From: Bacillus sp. FJAT-45350
GTDB taxonomy: Bacteria > Bacillota > Bacilli > Bacillales > NISU01
Length of the DNA: 64,000 nt
Assembly (NCBI RefSeq): GCF_002335805.1
Contig: NZ_NISU01000001.1
Span: forward strand, 1,868,079 to 1,932,078
Reading direction: 5' to 3'
The position numbers were made by a program, and so were the translations under genes. How positions within the stretch are numbered: the stretch's first letter is position 1; every line of letters starts with the position of its first letter. Positions 31,597 through 41,876 of this stretch are shown piece after piece. Under the pieces are notes generated by a model. The model was not told the DNA's origin, made no database searches, and saw nothing but the letters and a program-made list of their open reading frames with translations.

Positions 31597-34143
31597 ATGT
31601 CAGAACAAAATATGAATAGTAGACAAGGTCGTCGGAGAGCCAAAGAACAGTCAAATGCTAAATCAAAACGTAAACCTAGTGGCCTCCTAAAAAAAATACT
31701 TCTCTCAGGTTTAATTATGGCTGTAATAGCAGTAGTTGCAGGTGGAATTACATTATTTGCGATGATTAAAGATGCACCACCACTTGACCGAGAGCTTCTC
31801 ATGTTCTCACAACCGGCTGAGATACTTGACCAAAATGATGAAACAGTGTCCCTATTACAAGGAACTGAAAATAGGGTAAACGTCAGTATTCATGATGTCC
31901 CGCAAGTTCTTGAAGATGCTTTTATCGCGACTGAGGATGTTCGTTTTCGTGAGCATTTCGGCTTAGACGTTCGTCGTATCATGGGAGCTATTGGTGCCAA
32001 TATTACTGGGGGTTTTGGAGCTGAAGGGGCAAGTACGATTACACAACAGGTAGTGAAGAATGCCTTCTTTACATTTGAAAAAACGATTACTCGTAAAGTA
32101 CAAGAGCAATATTTAGCTGTTAAATTAGAACAGCAATATTCAAAAGATCAAATTTTAGAAATGTATTTAAACGTGATTTATTTTGGTGAAGGTGCATATG
32201 GAGTTCTTCAAGCTTCAAGATCATACTTTGGAAAAGAGTTAGAAGAATTAACAGTTGAAGATGCAGCGCTTTTAGCTGGAATTCCTCAAAGACCTAATCA
32301 CTTTAATCCATTAAAAAATCCAGAGGGTGCTGAAACTAGAAGAAATACTGTTATTTCTTTAATGGAACGTCACGGAAAAATTACAAGCTCAGAGGCTGAT
32401 TTAGCAAGAGCTGTTTCTGTTGAAGACCAATTAAACCCAGCTGAAAAAGCGTCATATCCATATGAGTCATTCCTTAACCTCGTATTATCTGAGGTAGAAG
32501 ACATGGAAGGAATTTCAGCTACAGATTTATATACGGCAGGCTTAAAGATTTACACGACTTTAGACCAAGATGCACAAGCTCATGTTGAAAGAGTTCTTCA
32601 AACAGATGAACTCATTAACGGCTACCCTACTAACGAAGATTTCCAAGCAGGGTTAACACTACTTGATACACAAACAGGTGAAATTAAAGCTATAGGTGGC
32701 GGACGTCAAAATACAGGTGTTAAGCGTGGATTTAACTATGCTACTGACATTAAAAAACAACCTGGTTCTACAATAAAACCTGTACTTGATTACGGTCCTG
32801 TTATTGAACACCATCAGTGGTCAACTGGTGAAATTATCATTGATGAACCACATACGTATAATGACCATGCAAAAACTCCTGTCCGAAACTACACAAGGAG
32901 CTATGAAGGTCCCGTTACAATGAGACGAGCATTAGCGAGGTCATTAAACGTACCTGCGATTAAAGCGTTACAAACAGTTGGTACTAACCAAGCACAAGCA
33001 TTTGCTGAAGGCGTTGGAATACCATTTGATGAAAAAATGACAGAAGCATATGGGATTGGTGGTTTTAAAACAGGTATCTCAACATTAGACTTAGCTGGAT
33101 CTTACCAAGCATTCGGAAATGAAGGCCAATATATAAAACCACATACAGTTCGAAAAATTGAATTTCCTGATGGACGAATCATTCATACAAACCCTGATTC
33201 TGAAACAGCAATGCAAGATTACACTGCTTATATGGTAACTGACATGCTAAAATCTGTTGTAACAGAAGGTACAGGGACGATTGCCAATATACCACAGCTA
33301 CACCTTGCCGGAAAAACAGGTACAACAAACTTTAGTACTGAAGACCAAAGTACGTACAACATACCAAGTGGTGGTGTTCCAGATGTTTGGTTTGCTGGAT
33401 ATACGACTAGGTATACAGCTGCCGTATGGACTGGATTCGATAGAAAAGGTCAAGGTAATTACCTTAGTGGGAATGAACGTCGCCTAGCGCAACAAATTTT
33501 TAAAGCAGTCCTAGAGGAAGTATCTAAAGGAATTGATACTCCTGACTTTAGACAACCACCTTCCGTCGTGAAAGTGGGAATTGAACGAAGCACTGGTTTA
33601 CTACCAAGTGATTTCACACCATCAAGTGAAATTGTTTATGAGTTATTTGTAAAAGGTACAGAACCGACTAGAGTCTCTGAATCCTTCAATCAATTAACAG
33701 CTCCGTCAAACTTAACTGCTGGTTACAATGAAGACACCGATCAACTTATCATGAGTTGGTCATATCCTGAAGCTGAACAAGGTAACGTCTCTTTTAGAGT
33801 ATCAGCAAGTATTGATGGCGGTGAATTTACAGCATTAACAATTACTAACGATATGCAATACATTCTTTCTCATCCACAATTAGGGGCAACGTACCGACTA
33901 CGAGTTACAGCAATTTCAGATGATGTTAGTGGCTTAGAGAGTGACCCTGTTGAGGCGAATGTGTCAATTCCAGATATGGAAATAGACATTCCTGACCCAA
34001 TTGAAGACGTAGAGCCTATAGAAGAAGAGGAAGAACCTCAAAGGCGTGAAGAGGAAGAACCAATCGATATCATTCCTGATTTAGGAGAGCCGCTTGAGGA
34101 CGAACCAGATGATAACGAAGAAGAACCGCAAACAACTGAATAA
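31597..34143 (+). CDS. ponA: Class A penicillin-binding protein 1
   Basis: This 848-residue bifunctional wall synthase has a basic cytosolic tail and a transmembrane helix (about 30-55). A GT51 glycosyltransferase follows (EDVRFREHFGLD, STITQQVVKN, EMYLNVIYFGEGAYG), then a transpeptidase with active serine motif PGSTIKP, SLN in ARSLNVP and KTG in AGKTGTTNF. A fibronectin type III-like domain (about 705-790) and a very acidic Glu/Pro tail end the protein. The start is ATG 31597, with AAAGGAAG upstream. By family it polymerises and cross-links peptidoglycan during elongation and division. It is followed by a strong terminator. Confidence 0.95.
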   Translation: MSEQNMNSRQGRRRAKEQSNAKSKRKPSGLLKKILLSGLIMAVIAVVAGGITLFAMIKDAPPLDRELLMFSQPAEILDQNDETVSLLQGTENRVNVSIHDVPQVLEDAFIATEDVRFREHFGLDVRRIMGAIGANITGGFGAEGASTITQQVVKNAFFTFEKTITRKVQEQYLAVKLEQQYSKDQILEMYLNVIYFGEGAYGVLQASRSYFGKELEELTVEDAALLAGIPQRPNHFNPLKNPEGAETRRNTVISLMERHGKITSSEADLARAVSVEDQLNPAEKASYPYESFLNLVLSEVEDMEGISATDLYTAGLKIYTTLDQDAQAHVERVLQTDELINGYPTNEDFQAGLTLLDTQTGEIKAIGGGRQNTGVKRGFNYATDIKKQPGSTIKPVLDYGPVIEHHQWSTGEIIIDEPHTYNDHAKTPVRNYTRSYEGPVTMRRALARSLNVPAIKALQTVGTNQAQAFAEGVGIPFDEKMTEAYGIGGFKTGISTLDLAGSYQAFGNEGQYIKPHTVRKIEFPDGRIIHTNPDSETAMQDYTAYMVTDMLKSVVTEGTGTIANIPQLHLAGKTGTTNFSTEDQSTYNIPSGGVPDVWFAGYTTRYTAAVWTGFDRKGQGNYLSGNERRLAQQIFKAVLEEVSKGIDTPDFRQPPSVVKVGIERSTGLLPSDFTPSSEIVYELFVKGTEPTRVSESFNQLTAPSNLTAGYNEDTDQLIMSWSYPEAEQGNVSFRVSASIDGGEFTALTITNDMQYILSHPQLGATYRLRVTAISDDVSGLESDPVEANVSIPDMEIDIPDPIEDVEPIEEEEEPQRREEEEPIDIIPDLGEPLEDEPDDNEEEPQTTE

Positions 34144-34146
34144 TGT

Positions 34147-34184
34147 AAAAAGTGCTAGCTCATATATGTGAGCTAGCACTTTTT
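34147..34184 (+). terminator. Terminator of ponA
   Basis: AAAAAGTGCTAGCTCA pairs perfectly with TGAGCTAGCACTTTTT around a 6-base loop. Confidence 0.95.
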
Positions 34185-34243
34185 ATTGATTCGTTTTGAA
34201 GAACTTCAGTCGATTGTCGGTTAACTATTCACCGAAACCCGTC

Positions 34244-37200
34244 TTATAAAACAGTTACTATTTCTTTTGCTTCAGTTTCTAATGATTGCTGTTCACTTTC
34301 ATTAAACATTGCTTCAAATCGAGTGACTTCTTGCTCTAAACCTGTTGCTAAGCGATCTTTAATTTCTTGTTCCGCTTCTTGACAACGTAGCTCGATTTGT
34401 TTCGTAACATTGTTAACAACCTGTTCAATCGATTGACCCGCGAGTGAGGTACCTTCTGAAATTAGATCATCTTTCAATGTTCTAATGGCTCTATTTTCAA
34501 AGAAATCTTTCTTTGATTTAAAGTACGAACGATACTTATCCGCTTGAATCGGAATAAAAGCTTCTAAATTGCCTAATTCAATAGACTCAACCTCTATTTT
34601 CTCTTCACAATAAAGGTGAGGTAATTCATCTCGTAATTGAATAAGTTGCTCCTTTAACCATCTGGAGGAACGGTCACTTATACGTTGCTCAAGTCGAATC
34701 ATAGTTGCTTCTAGCTCTTGCTTTAAGAAATACTCACCTAAACCTCTCCAGTCTTTGATGCCATTCGTTAATTGTTCATGCTGTGCCTTCTTACTTGAGC
34801 CTGTAATTGTAGCTACATTCACGGCATTTGGGAAGTAATCATTTAGAACAAATTTAATACGTTCTCGTAAATAGAGCATTAATTGTTCTTGCTCTTGAAG
34901 TACATCTCTTACAACTGGTTGGAAAGACACTTCTTCAATTGTTTGCTTTAATGAGCTAACTCTTGTTTTTAACTGATCATACTGTGCTTTTTGCTGTTCT
35001 TTTTCAGCATGAATGAACGTTAAACTATCATTAATCTTGTCTTTTAATTGAGATAATTGCTCACCGATCATTTTAACGCTTAACTGTTTAAGGTCTGCAA
35101 TCGTTTGTTGATAGAACGCTTTTTCAAATTTAGAGAATAACGTTTCCTCTATACTCTCATCCTTCTTCGCTAGCAGACCCTGTTTACTTGATAAGTGATA
35201 TAAACGTGGTGATTCTATTCCATTCATTTTTAACTGGTCATACACGTGCTTACGAACCCCATTCAGCTCTTGCTCTGTTGAAGCTAAATCCGCAGCATTA
35301 ATTACAAAATATAATTTATCGTGACGATAGCTTTCGTTCACTTTCCCCATCTGCTGTAGGAAGTATTGGTCAGCCTTTGAGAATGCATGATTATAATAAG
35401 TTAAATAAAAAATAGCATCTGATTGACGTAATTGTTTGAAGGCTACATTTGTGTGACGTCCATGAATCGAGTTAACCCCTGGAGTATCAACTAATATAAT
35501 TCCTTGCTCTGTAATTGGACAATCATAATAAATTGTTACCTTTTCTAATAGACAGGCATTTTCCTCTTTTGCAACAAGATTGTTCATTTCTTCATGCGAA
35601 ACAGAAAATTGACTTCCTAATTCCCAATCTGTCTTCGATAAACTATCGCGAATAGTCACTAGATAGTCCGCATAAGTCTTTTGCCAACTTGTAATAAAAA
35701 GCTTCATGTTGGGCTTCCATTTTAACAGTGAATCAATTGAAAGCTTTTCTTCTAATTGCTCACTTACTGAGAGAATCTCTTGTTCAAGCTGTTCTCTTGA
35801 CTTCACATATACGAGAGCCGTTCCACTTGGGTGTTCCTCAGTCGAGCGTTGGACTGTATTAACCGTTGCAGTTGTCGGATTTGGCGATACTGGTAAAATT
35901 GCATCACCAAGTAATGCATTAGCAAAGCTCGATTTTCCTGCACTGAAAGCTCCGAATAATGAAATAATAAATGTTTGATTTTCATAACGATTTATACGAT
36001 TTAATAACTGTTCACGCTCGTGCTTTAATACTGTTTTATCTTGATATTTTTCTAAATATTGTTTAACATTTTGAAGCCATTGAAGCGACTCTTCCTCTGA
36101 GAAATTAGTTGTAACCTCTTCTCTAACTTCTTCCTCCCATGTCGTATCAATGACACTTTCCTCTGGTAAAATTACATTACCAAAGCTATCTGGCTGTTCT
36201 TTCGGATAACTCTTTTTCAAAGATTCAGTAATTGCTTTTTCAAACTGACCCTTGTCTTCACTATTTGCATAAAACGACTGAAGTAATTCAACTTTATCGT
36301 CAAACTTCTTACTAGTTTCCTTGATTTTCGTTACATATGCTTCAATTTTCTTGAACTCTTCTAGTTCTACTACGATTCGCTCTTTCTCCTCATCCCAATG
36401 CTTTCTCATTCCATCCTTTTGAACCTCAAGTAGATGACGAGCATTTTGCTGTAGCTCCTTGGTTATTATCTCTGTAAGCTGTTTTGTGAATTGAAATACA
36501 TAATCTCTACTTGTATTTTCAACCTTAACATTGTTTATAAAAATCTCAGGCTTTACCTCATACGATATATCTTCATAAGCCTGTTCAAATTCATCTTTAT
36601 TCGATAATTTCAAGCGATCAACTTTATCGAAATAGCTTCGCATGTGGAAGATTAATAAGCTTTTAACTTTATCCTGTAGGTCAGCTAGTACCTTTCGTAG
36701 GCGTTCATCTTGTTCTTCCTTTGTTTTCTTTTTCGCAAATAATAAACCTACTTTAAAACCTGGCTGCATGCTTTCGAGCCAATTTCGCGTTAAATCAGTT
36801 GTTGTATATGGGAATAGCGTTATATTCTTAAACAGCTTCCCGATTTCGAATGCGAACTGTTCTTCTAATAGATTAGGGGCATTTTCAATAGCTTCTAATT
36901 CCGCTTCTAATTTTTCTCGCTTTTCTAAATCATCTTGTGCATAGCCTTCTTGCTTCATTTCTTCAACAATTGTGTCTACTTCTTCAAGCTTTTCATCAAT
37001 AAAACGACCTTCAACCGCTTTCATTAAACCGATTTTTAAACGTTCTTCAGATAATGAAATTAACTCTCCACTGTTATACAAAAGACCTTTCATTTGTCTT
37101 TCGAATACATTGAATTGATTTAATGGATGATTAGGGAATTTCATCGTTGTAAAATACATTCCTAAAAAGTTAATTTCCCATCTTCCAAATACATCCTCAA

Positions 37201-37834
37201 TCGACTGCTGAAACTGAGCTAAAGGTATTTCTTCCTCGTTATGTTTATCTATCTGATTAATGATAATAAAAATAGGCTTCTTTTCTTTCGATAATTGCTT
37301 TAAAAAGTAAAGATTTGTCTCCGATTGAACATGATTATAATCCATCACGTAAACAATAAGATCAGTTGTATATAATTGCTCAACAGTAACTGCCTGATGA
37401 GAATCATCAGTAGAATCAACACCTGGTGTATCTAAAATTGTTGCATGGTCACCTAAGAATGGTAACGGTGCTGTTATCGTCATGCTACTGATTTCTCGAC
37501 CATTCATACCCCATTCCCTTACATTTTGCCATGGGATTTCTCCTTCCCATACATTCGATTCTCCACTTTCTGCTTCAATTGCAAGTGCTAGTTCACCATT
37601 TTTAATCCCAATAATATTAGCACTAGTTGGAATAGGGCTAGTAGGCAATACTTCTGCACCTAGTAACGTATTTAAAATTGTTGACTTTCCTGCAGAGAAA
37701 TGTCCACAAAAAGCAACTTCAAATGTTTTATTATTATCTTTTTGTTCTAGTTTTTCAAGACGATACTCCTCTTCATCATTAAATGATAACTCTCGTCTTG
37801 CTCGTTGAATTACGTCATCTTTCACTATTGTCAT
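34244..37834 (-). CDS. dynA: Double dynamin-like GTPase DynA
   Basis: This 1196-residue protein is made of two fused bacterial dynamin units, the layout and length of B. subtilis DynA (YpbR). GTPase 1 has GHFSAGKSTILNTLLG (near residue 44), DTPGVDS and NQID. GTPase 2 has GAFSAGKSSFANALLG (near residue 625), DTPGVNS and NAAD. Long helical stalks with coiled coils follow each. By family it acts at the inner membrane face in nucleotide-independent fusion and in membrane surveillance under stress or phage attack. It is encoded alone, convergent with ponA, and its start has AAGGTG. The locus lies between ponA and ypoC. Confidence 0.95.
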   Translation of the reverse strand: MTIVKDDVIQRARRELSFNDEEEYRLEKLEQKDNNKTFEVAFCGHFSAGKSTILNTLLGAEVLPTSPIPTSANIIGIKNGELALAIEAESGESNVWEGEIPWQNVREWGMNGREISSMTITAPLPFLGDHATILDTPGVDSTDDSHQAVTVEQLYTTDLIVYVMDYNHVQSETNLYFLKQLSKEKKPIFIIINQIDKHNEEEIPLAQFQQSIEDVFGRWEINFLGMYFTTMKFPNHPLNQFNVFERQMKGLLYNSGELISLSEERLKIGLMKAVEGRFIDEKLEEVDTIVEEMKQEGYAQDDLEKREKLEAELEAIENAPNLLEEQFAFEIGKLFKNITLFPYTTTDLTRNWLESMQPGFKVGLLFAKKKTKEEQDERLRKVLADLQDKVKSLLIFHMRSYFDKVDRLKLSNKDEFEQAYEDISYEVKPEIFINNVKVENTSRDYVFQFTKQLTEIITKELQQNARHLLEVQKDGMRKHWDEEKERIVVELEEFKKIEAYVTKIKETSKKFDDKVELLQSFYANSEDKGQFEKAITESLKKSYPKEQPDSFGNVILPEESVIDTTWEEEVREEVTTNFSEEESLQWLQNVKQYLEKYQDKTVLKHEREQLLNRINRYENQTFIISLFGAFSAGKSSFANALLGDAILPVSPNPTTATVNTVQRSTEEHPSGTALVYVKSREQLEQEILSVSEQLEEKLSIDSLLKWKPNMKLFITSWQKTYADYLVTIRDSLSKTDWELGSQFSVSHEEMNNLVAKEENACLLEKVTIYYDCPITEQGIILVDTPGVNSIHGRHTNVAFKQLRQSDAIFYLTYYNHAFSKADQYFLQQMGKVNESYRHDKLYFVINAADLASTEQELNGVRKHVYDQLKMNGIESPRLYHLSSKQGLLAKKDESIEETLFSKFEKAFYQQTIADLKQLSVKMIGEQLSQLKDKINDSLTFIHAEKEQQKAQYDQLKTRVSSLKQTIEEVSFQPVVRDVLQEQEQLMLYLRERIKFVLNDYFPNAVNVATITGSSKKAQHEQLTNGIKDWRGLGEYFLKQELEATMIRLEQRISDRSSRWLKEQLIQLRDELPHLYCEEKIEVESIELGNLEAFIPIQADKYRSYFKSKKDFFENRAIRTLKDDLISEGTSLAGQSIEQVVNNVTKQIELRCQEAEQEIKDRLATGLEQEVTRFEAMFNESEQQSLETEAKEIVTVL

Positions 37835-37953
37835 TTTTATTGCACCTTCCCTTATTTGTGTACATACAAGTGCGTGGTTGATCTAATAAACACGACTTTC
37901 TAAACAATCTCTACTATATCGAATTTTCAGTCAAAAGGAAAGGATGCTCTATC

Positions 37954-37994
37954 CGAGTGGACTGAAAAAGATTTTTTCTTTTTCAGTCCACTCG
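37954..37994. terminator. Long perfect hairpin between ypoC and dynA
   Basis: CGAGTGGACTGAAAAAGA pairs with TCTTTTTCAGTCCACTCG over 18 bp with a T-rich loop. It lies in the gap between ypoC and dynA, both on the minus strand, and may end ypoC transcripts. Confidence 0.7.
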
Positions 37995-38091
37995 AAGTAA
38001 TAAGCAAAGCCGCTGCATTTTTTTGAAGTTTCACCTGTGCAACGTGCAAAGCAATTACTACCTTTCCTAATTGACTACATTCAAACTTTTT

Positions 38092-38616
38092 TCATATACT
38101 TTTCTTCTCGATTAAAAGAACTTTATAGAATAGTTTTTCACTTTCCTCAAACATTGCTTTTAACTGAACAAAAGAGTGAAATAAACTTGGGTTCTTCAAT
38201 ATAAATGAAAACCTTTCTACTACATTGACTGGTTTGTGTTGAAGCTGTTCTAGTTCTCTTTCCCATTCCTTTATGCCATTTACCGACTGATTATTTAACC
38301 AATGAAGATATTGAATAAACAAAGTAATACTATGAACCATTGGCACTATCGCTTTTTTACGATCTCTTTTTTGAAAGTAAGTAGTTAACACTGAATGGTT
38401 TTCTTGCCAAATTTGAAGGATAACTTTCAGTGAAGTTTCTTTGTCTTTCCAAGGCTTTTCCTCATTATTACCAATATAAAAGTTGATATCATCATAGAAT
38501 AAGTCATCCATCAATCGTTGTTGTAAAGGTAGTCCCTTATTAAGTTGAATTTTGTCCCCCTGCTGATAGAATGGTTCTAGACAAAACAGTTCAGGAACAA
38601 TTATCTCCTCACCCAT
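38092..38616 (-). CDS. ypoC: YpoC family protein
   Basis: This soluble 174-residue protein contains FCLEPFYQQGDKIQLNKGLP, FYDDINFYIGNNEEKPW and WLNNQSVNGIKEWERELEQL. Its place directly after nth and dnaD, as in B. subtilis, supports YpoC. Trp and Phe-rich helices dominate and no catalytic motif is seen; function is unknown. The ATG has GAAGAGGTG upstream and the nth stop lies 4 bases before it, so nth and ypoC are one transcript. Confidence 0.8.
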   Translation of the reverse strand: MGEEIIVPELFCLEPFYQQGDKIQLNKGLPLQQRLMDDLFYDDINFYIGNNEEKPWKDKETSLKVILQIWQENHSVLTTYFQKRDRKKAIVPMVHSITLFIQYLHWLNNQSVNGIKEWERELEQLQHKPVNVVERFSFILKNPSLFHSFVQLKAMFEESEKLFYKVLLIEKKSI

Positions 38617-38620
38617 GTAA

Positions 38621-39268
38621 TCACCTCTTCTTCATCCGTTTTTTGCCTTCACGACAAATGTCAAGTAGTGGACATATCTCACATTGAGGAGATTGAGCTT
38701 TACAATGATAGCGTCCGAAGAAAATTAAGCGATGATGCGTATCTGACCAACGGTCCTCGGGAATTTTTCTCATTAAAGTTTCCTCTACTTGAAGGACGGA
38801 ATCTTTCCATCGACAAATCCCTAGTCGCTTTGAAACTCTTTCAACATGCGTATCAACAGCAATTGCTGGCACGCCATAGGCTACTGACATAACAACATTG
38901 GCTGTTTTTCGACCTACTCCAGCTAATTTCACTAACTCCTCACGAGTATTGGGAACTTCGCCATTATGCTCTTCGATTAAAGCCTGTGATAGTTTTTTTA
39001 TATTCTTAGCCTTACTACGGAACAATCCAATTCTTCTAATATCCTGTTCAAGTTCTTCTAATTCAACGTGAACATAATCCTCTGGCTGTTTGTATTTAGC
39101 GAATAAGCCAGGGGTTACTTTATTGACAAGGGCATCTGTACATTGAGCTGACAAAACAACTGCAATGAGTAACTCGAATGGATTACTATGTGTTAATTCA
39201 CATTCTGCATCAGGAAACATTTCTGTCATTGTATCTACTACTTCATTGATTTGTTTTATTGTAAGCAA
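38621..39268 (-). CDS. nth: Endonuclease III
   Basis: This 215-residue base-excision DNA glycosylase/AP lyase has the helix-hairpin-helix LVKLAGVGRKTANVV with catalytic Lys, the catalytic Asp in IAVDTHVERVSKRLGI and a C-terminal 4Fe-4S loop (CKAQSPQCEICPLLDIC, spaced C-X6-C-X2-C-X5-C). All key residues are present. The start is TTG 39268, with AAGGAG 9 bases upstream. It lies between dnaD and ypoC, the usual Bacillus order. Confidence 0.96.
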   Translation of the reverse strand: MLTIKQINEVVDTMTEMFPDAECELTHSNPFELLIAVVLSAQCTDALVNKVTPGLFAKYKQPEDYVHVELEELEQDIRRIGLFRSKAKNIKKLSQALIEEHNGEVPNTREELVKLAGVGRKTANVVMSVAYGVPAIAVDTHVERVSKRLGICRWKDSVLQVEETLMRKIPEDRWSDTHHRLIFFGRYHCKAQSPQCEICPLLDICREGKKRMKKR

Positions 39269-39297
39269 TGCGCTTTTCTCCTTTTATAAAATAAGTA

Positions 39298-39339
39298 AAG
39301 CTGTCTCAAAAGGCTTGTCCATACCTTTTAAGACAACTT
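39298..39339. terminator. Long-stem hairpin after dnaD
   Basis: AAGCTGTCTCAAAAGG pairs with CCTTTTAAGACAACTT. It sits between dnaD and nth, so it may reduce read-through between them. Confidence 0.6.
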
Positions 39340-39341
39340 CT

Positions 39342-40043
39342 TTATTGCTCTAGCCAGTTATAGGTAGGGAAGGAGTTTTCTTTTTCTGTTGTAGCCTGTG
39401 GCTTCCTTCCCTTTTGTTGATATTTACGGAATTTTTCACCATAAGCACGTGCTTGTTGAACTGTTTTGATTCCATTCTTACTCCATTCAAACAATATGCG
39501 GTCAATATATCGTAGGCTTAACTTCCCAGCGACAACAGCTTCCTTTAATGCAGCTTTTATTAAAGCTGGAGAGTGATTGTCCTGGTCAAGCCACATTGTT
39601 AACGTTTCACATTCCATTGGAGAAAGTGGTCTACTTAATTCGCGTTCAAACATCGTAAACACATTCAATTCCTCTTCTTGTTTTACCGCTTTTTCCGCTT
39701 GTTCTTCTTGCCCATGCAAATGAAAAAGTAGCTGCTCCCATAATGGTTCTAACGTATATGATTCCGACATGACTCCTTCTTCTTGCAACTCTTTTAAAGC
39801 AAGTAAGTCACGTTTTAGTAGCTGATTCAGTATTTGTGCACATTTATCAGGAGAATGTGTCATTCGTCTCGCTAAATCATCAGGGGTTGGAAAAAGATAC
39901 CCTTCCTCTAAAAATGTATGAACATGTAATAATACAACGAGTTCCTCTTCATTTATTCCTAAATCACTATAATGGATAAGCAAAAGCTTAGGGATGGATG
40001 TGTGACCTGATGCCATCCAACTCACCATAAATTTCTTGTTCAT
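39342..40043 (-). CDS. dnaD: DNA replication protein DnaD
   Basis: This 233-residue primosomal protein has an N-terminal winged-helix oligomerisation domain (LLLIHYSDLGINEEELVVLL, TPDDLARRMTHS). Its C-terminal DnaB_2-like domain has FERELSRPLSPMECETLTMW and the YxxxIxxxW element YIDRILFEWSKNGIKT. DnaD helps load the replicative helicase at oriC and at restart. The start is ATG 40043, with GTGAGGTG upstream; the frame begins five codons earlier without a site. It stands between asnS and nth, as in B. subtilis. Confidence 0.93.
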   Translation of the reverse strand: MNKKFMVSWMASGHTSIPKLLLIHYSDLGINEEELVVLLHVHTFLEEGYLFPTPDDLARRMTHSPDKCAQILNQLLKRDLLALKELQEEGVMSESYTLEPLWEQLLFHLHGQEEQAEKAVKQEEELNVFTMFERELSRPLSPMECETLTMWLDQDNHSPALIKAALKEAVVAGKLSLRYIDRILFEWSKNGIKTVQQARAYGEKFRKYQQKGRKPQATTEKENSFPTYNWLEQ

Positions 40044-40275
40044 ATGCAAACACCTCACCCTTTATTATACCATGTTTAGCTCAAATACAGGCTAAAAAAT
40101 GAATATAGTAACAGATTCACGTTGGATTTTTTGCAAAACGTTCTTTTGATGGAACAACGAGTGAAGCCACTAATTATTTAAACGAAACAACTAGTTTTCT
40201 TAGCCCCAAAACGGTTGGACTCAAGCCATTTTGCGCTTTGAATATTGATTTTTTGTTTCATATTAGCCAAGAACT

Positions 40276-40302
40276 AAAAAACCTCCACAGAGGGAGGTTT
40301 TT
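40276..40302 (-). terminator. Terminator of asnS
   Basis: AAAAACCTCC pairs with GGAGGTTTTT, directly after the asnS stop, with T runs on both strands. Confidence 0.9.
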
Positions 40303-40306
40303 AGTA

Positions 40307-41599
40307 TTATGGATAAAGACGGTTAAGTAAACGTGGGAAAGGAATTGTTTCCCTTACGTGCTCAGCACCTGAAATCCAAGCAACTGTTCGTTCAAGACCT
40401 AAACCAAAACCTGAGTGTGGTACTGAACCATATTTACGAAGCTCCACATACCATTTATAAGCTTCTTCATCTAATTTATGCTCTTTTAATCTTTGCTCTA
40501 GCAAATCTAAATTATGAATACGTTCCGACCCACCGATGATTTCGCCATACCCTTCAGGAGCAATTAAATCTGCACACAGAACAACATCCGGATTGTTCTG
40601 GTCAGGCTGCATGTAGAATGGCTTTAGTGAAGTTGGATAATGTGTGATAAACACAGGCTTATCATAACTTTCTGCAATCGCCGTTTCATGTGGTGCACCG
40701 AAGTCGTCACCCCATTTGATATCATCAAAGCCTTTTTCATGAAGGAACTTTAGTGCATCGTCATAGCTAATTCTTGGGAACGGTGCAGTTATTTTTTCTA
40801 ACACAGACGTATCTCTTCCTAATGTTTTTAATTCTAGCTCACAATTCTTTAAAACTGATTGAACAATATACGATACATATTGCTCTTGTACTTCTAGATT
40901 GTCTTCAAATTCAACAAATGCCATCTCAGGTTCAATCATCCAAAACTCAATTAAATGGCGTCTTGTTTTTGATTTTTCAGCACGGAATGTAGGTCCAAAT
41001 GAAAATACTTTTCCAAGAGCCATTGCCGCTGCTTCCATGTATAGCTGTCCTGATTGTGAAAGGTATGCATCTTCATCAAAGTATTTCGTAGCAAATAGCT
41101 CAGACGTACCTTCAGGTGCACTACCTGTTAAAATAGGTGGGTCAACCTTAACAAATCCTTCTTTGTTGAAAAATTCATAAGTAGCTCGAATAATTTCATT
41201 ACGGATTTTCATATTTGCATGCTGTCTCTTTGAGCGCAACCATAGGTGACGATGATCCATTAGAAATTCAGTACCATGTTCCTTTGGTGTAATTGGATAA
41301 TCAACAGCTTCATGAATAACATCCACCTTCGTCACTGTTAATTCGTATCCAGAAGGTGAACGTTCATCTTTCTGTACAACACCTGTTACATATAATGAAC
41401 TCTCTTGAGTTAGATTTTTTGCTTGTTGAAATATTTCTTCTCCAACATCACTTTTCACTACAACTCCTTGAATAAAGCCAGTCCCATCTCGTAATTGCAG
41501 AAAAGCAATCTTTCCACTTGAGCGCTTATTTGCAAGCCACGCTCCGATAATGACCTCTTGTCCGACAAATTGTCCAACATTCCCGATTGTCGTTTTCAC
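40307..41599 (-). CDS. asnS: Asparaginyl-tRNA synthetase
   Basis: This 430-residue class IIb synthetase has an N-terminal OB fold for the anticodon ([31 protein letters not shown]), motif 2 [20 protein letters not shown] and motif 3 [11 protein letters not shown]. It is distinguished from AspRS by length and by the segments [12 protein letters not shown]-type and [12 protein letters not shown]. It charges tRNA-Asn directly. No T-box leader is visible in the 277 bases upstream, which instead hold an A/T palindromic repeat. It is monocistronic, with its own terminator. Confidence 0.95.
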   Translation of the reverse strand: MKTTIGNVGQFVGQEVIIGAWLANKRSSGKIAFLQLRDGTGFIQGVVVKSDVGEEIFQQAKNLTQESSLYVTGVVQKDERSPSGYELTVTKVDVIHEAVDYPITPKEHGTEFLMDHRHLWLRSKRQHANMKIRNEIIRATYEFFNKEGFVKVDPPILTGSAPEGTSELFATKYFDEDAYLSQSGQLYMEAAAMALGKVFSFGPTFRAEKSKTRRHLIEFWMIEPEMAFVEFEDNLEVQEQYVSYIVQSVLKNCELELKTLGRDTSVLEKITAPFPRISYDDALKFLHEKGFDDIKWGDDFGAPHETAIAESYDKPVFITHYPTSLKPFYMQPDQNNPDVVLCADLIAPEGYGEIIGGSERIHNLDLLEQRLKEHKLDEEAYKWYVELRKYGSVPHSGFGLGLERTVAWISGAEHVRETIPFPRLLNRLYP

Positions 41600-41689
41600 A
41601 CTTTTCCCTCCATGTGATTCATTCTATGTATATAATATTTCTCAATATACAATTATACAACCTATTAAAAAAGGAAGTCAATTTAGTGA

Positions 41690-41829
41690 CAATTATGAAT
41701 AATGAATGATAAGTTATAAATTAAAATCAGTAACATTTATAAATAAACCCTAATAATAAAATAAACATACATTATACATTCTAGCTTTTGATTTTACATT
41801 CATCATTCATAACTCAGAATCCATAATTA
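41690..41829. repeat. Dispersed palindromic A/T repeat, copy B
   Basis: The left arm has CAATTATGAATAATGAATGA and the right arm has CATTCATCATTCATAACTCA then CCATAATT. The copy lies between asnS and the aspB terminator. Confidence 0.65.
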
Positions 41830-41876
41830 AAAAAGCTCTAGCAGAATAATTTAAATTTCTGCTAGAGCTTTTTTAA
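41826..41876 (-). terminator. Terminator of aspB
   Basis: AAAAAAGCTCTAGCAGAA pairs perfectly with TTCTGCTAGAGCTTTTTT. It directly abuts the aspB stop codon. Confidence 0.92.

Noticed and set aside
35706-35978. Plus-strand frames inside dynA and other long genes
   Set aside because: They mirror conserved codons of the real genes and lack ribosome sites.
41600-41690. T-box leader before asnS
   Set aside because: There is no T-box consensus or long leader structure, and the region is filled by the A/T repeat and AT-rich sequence.
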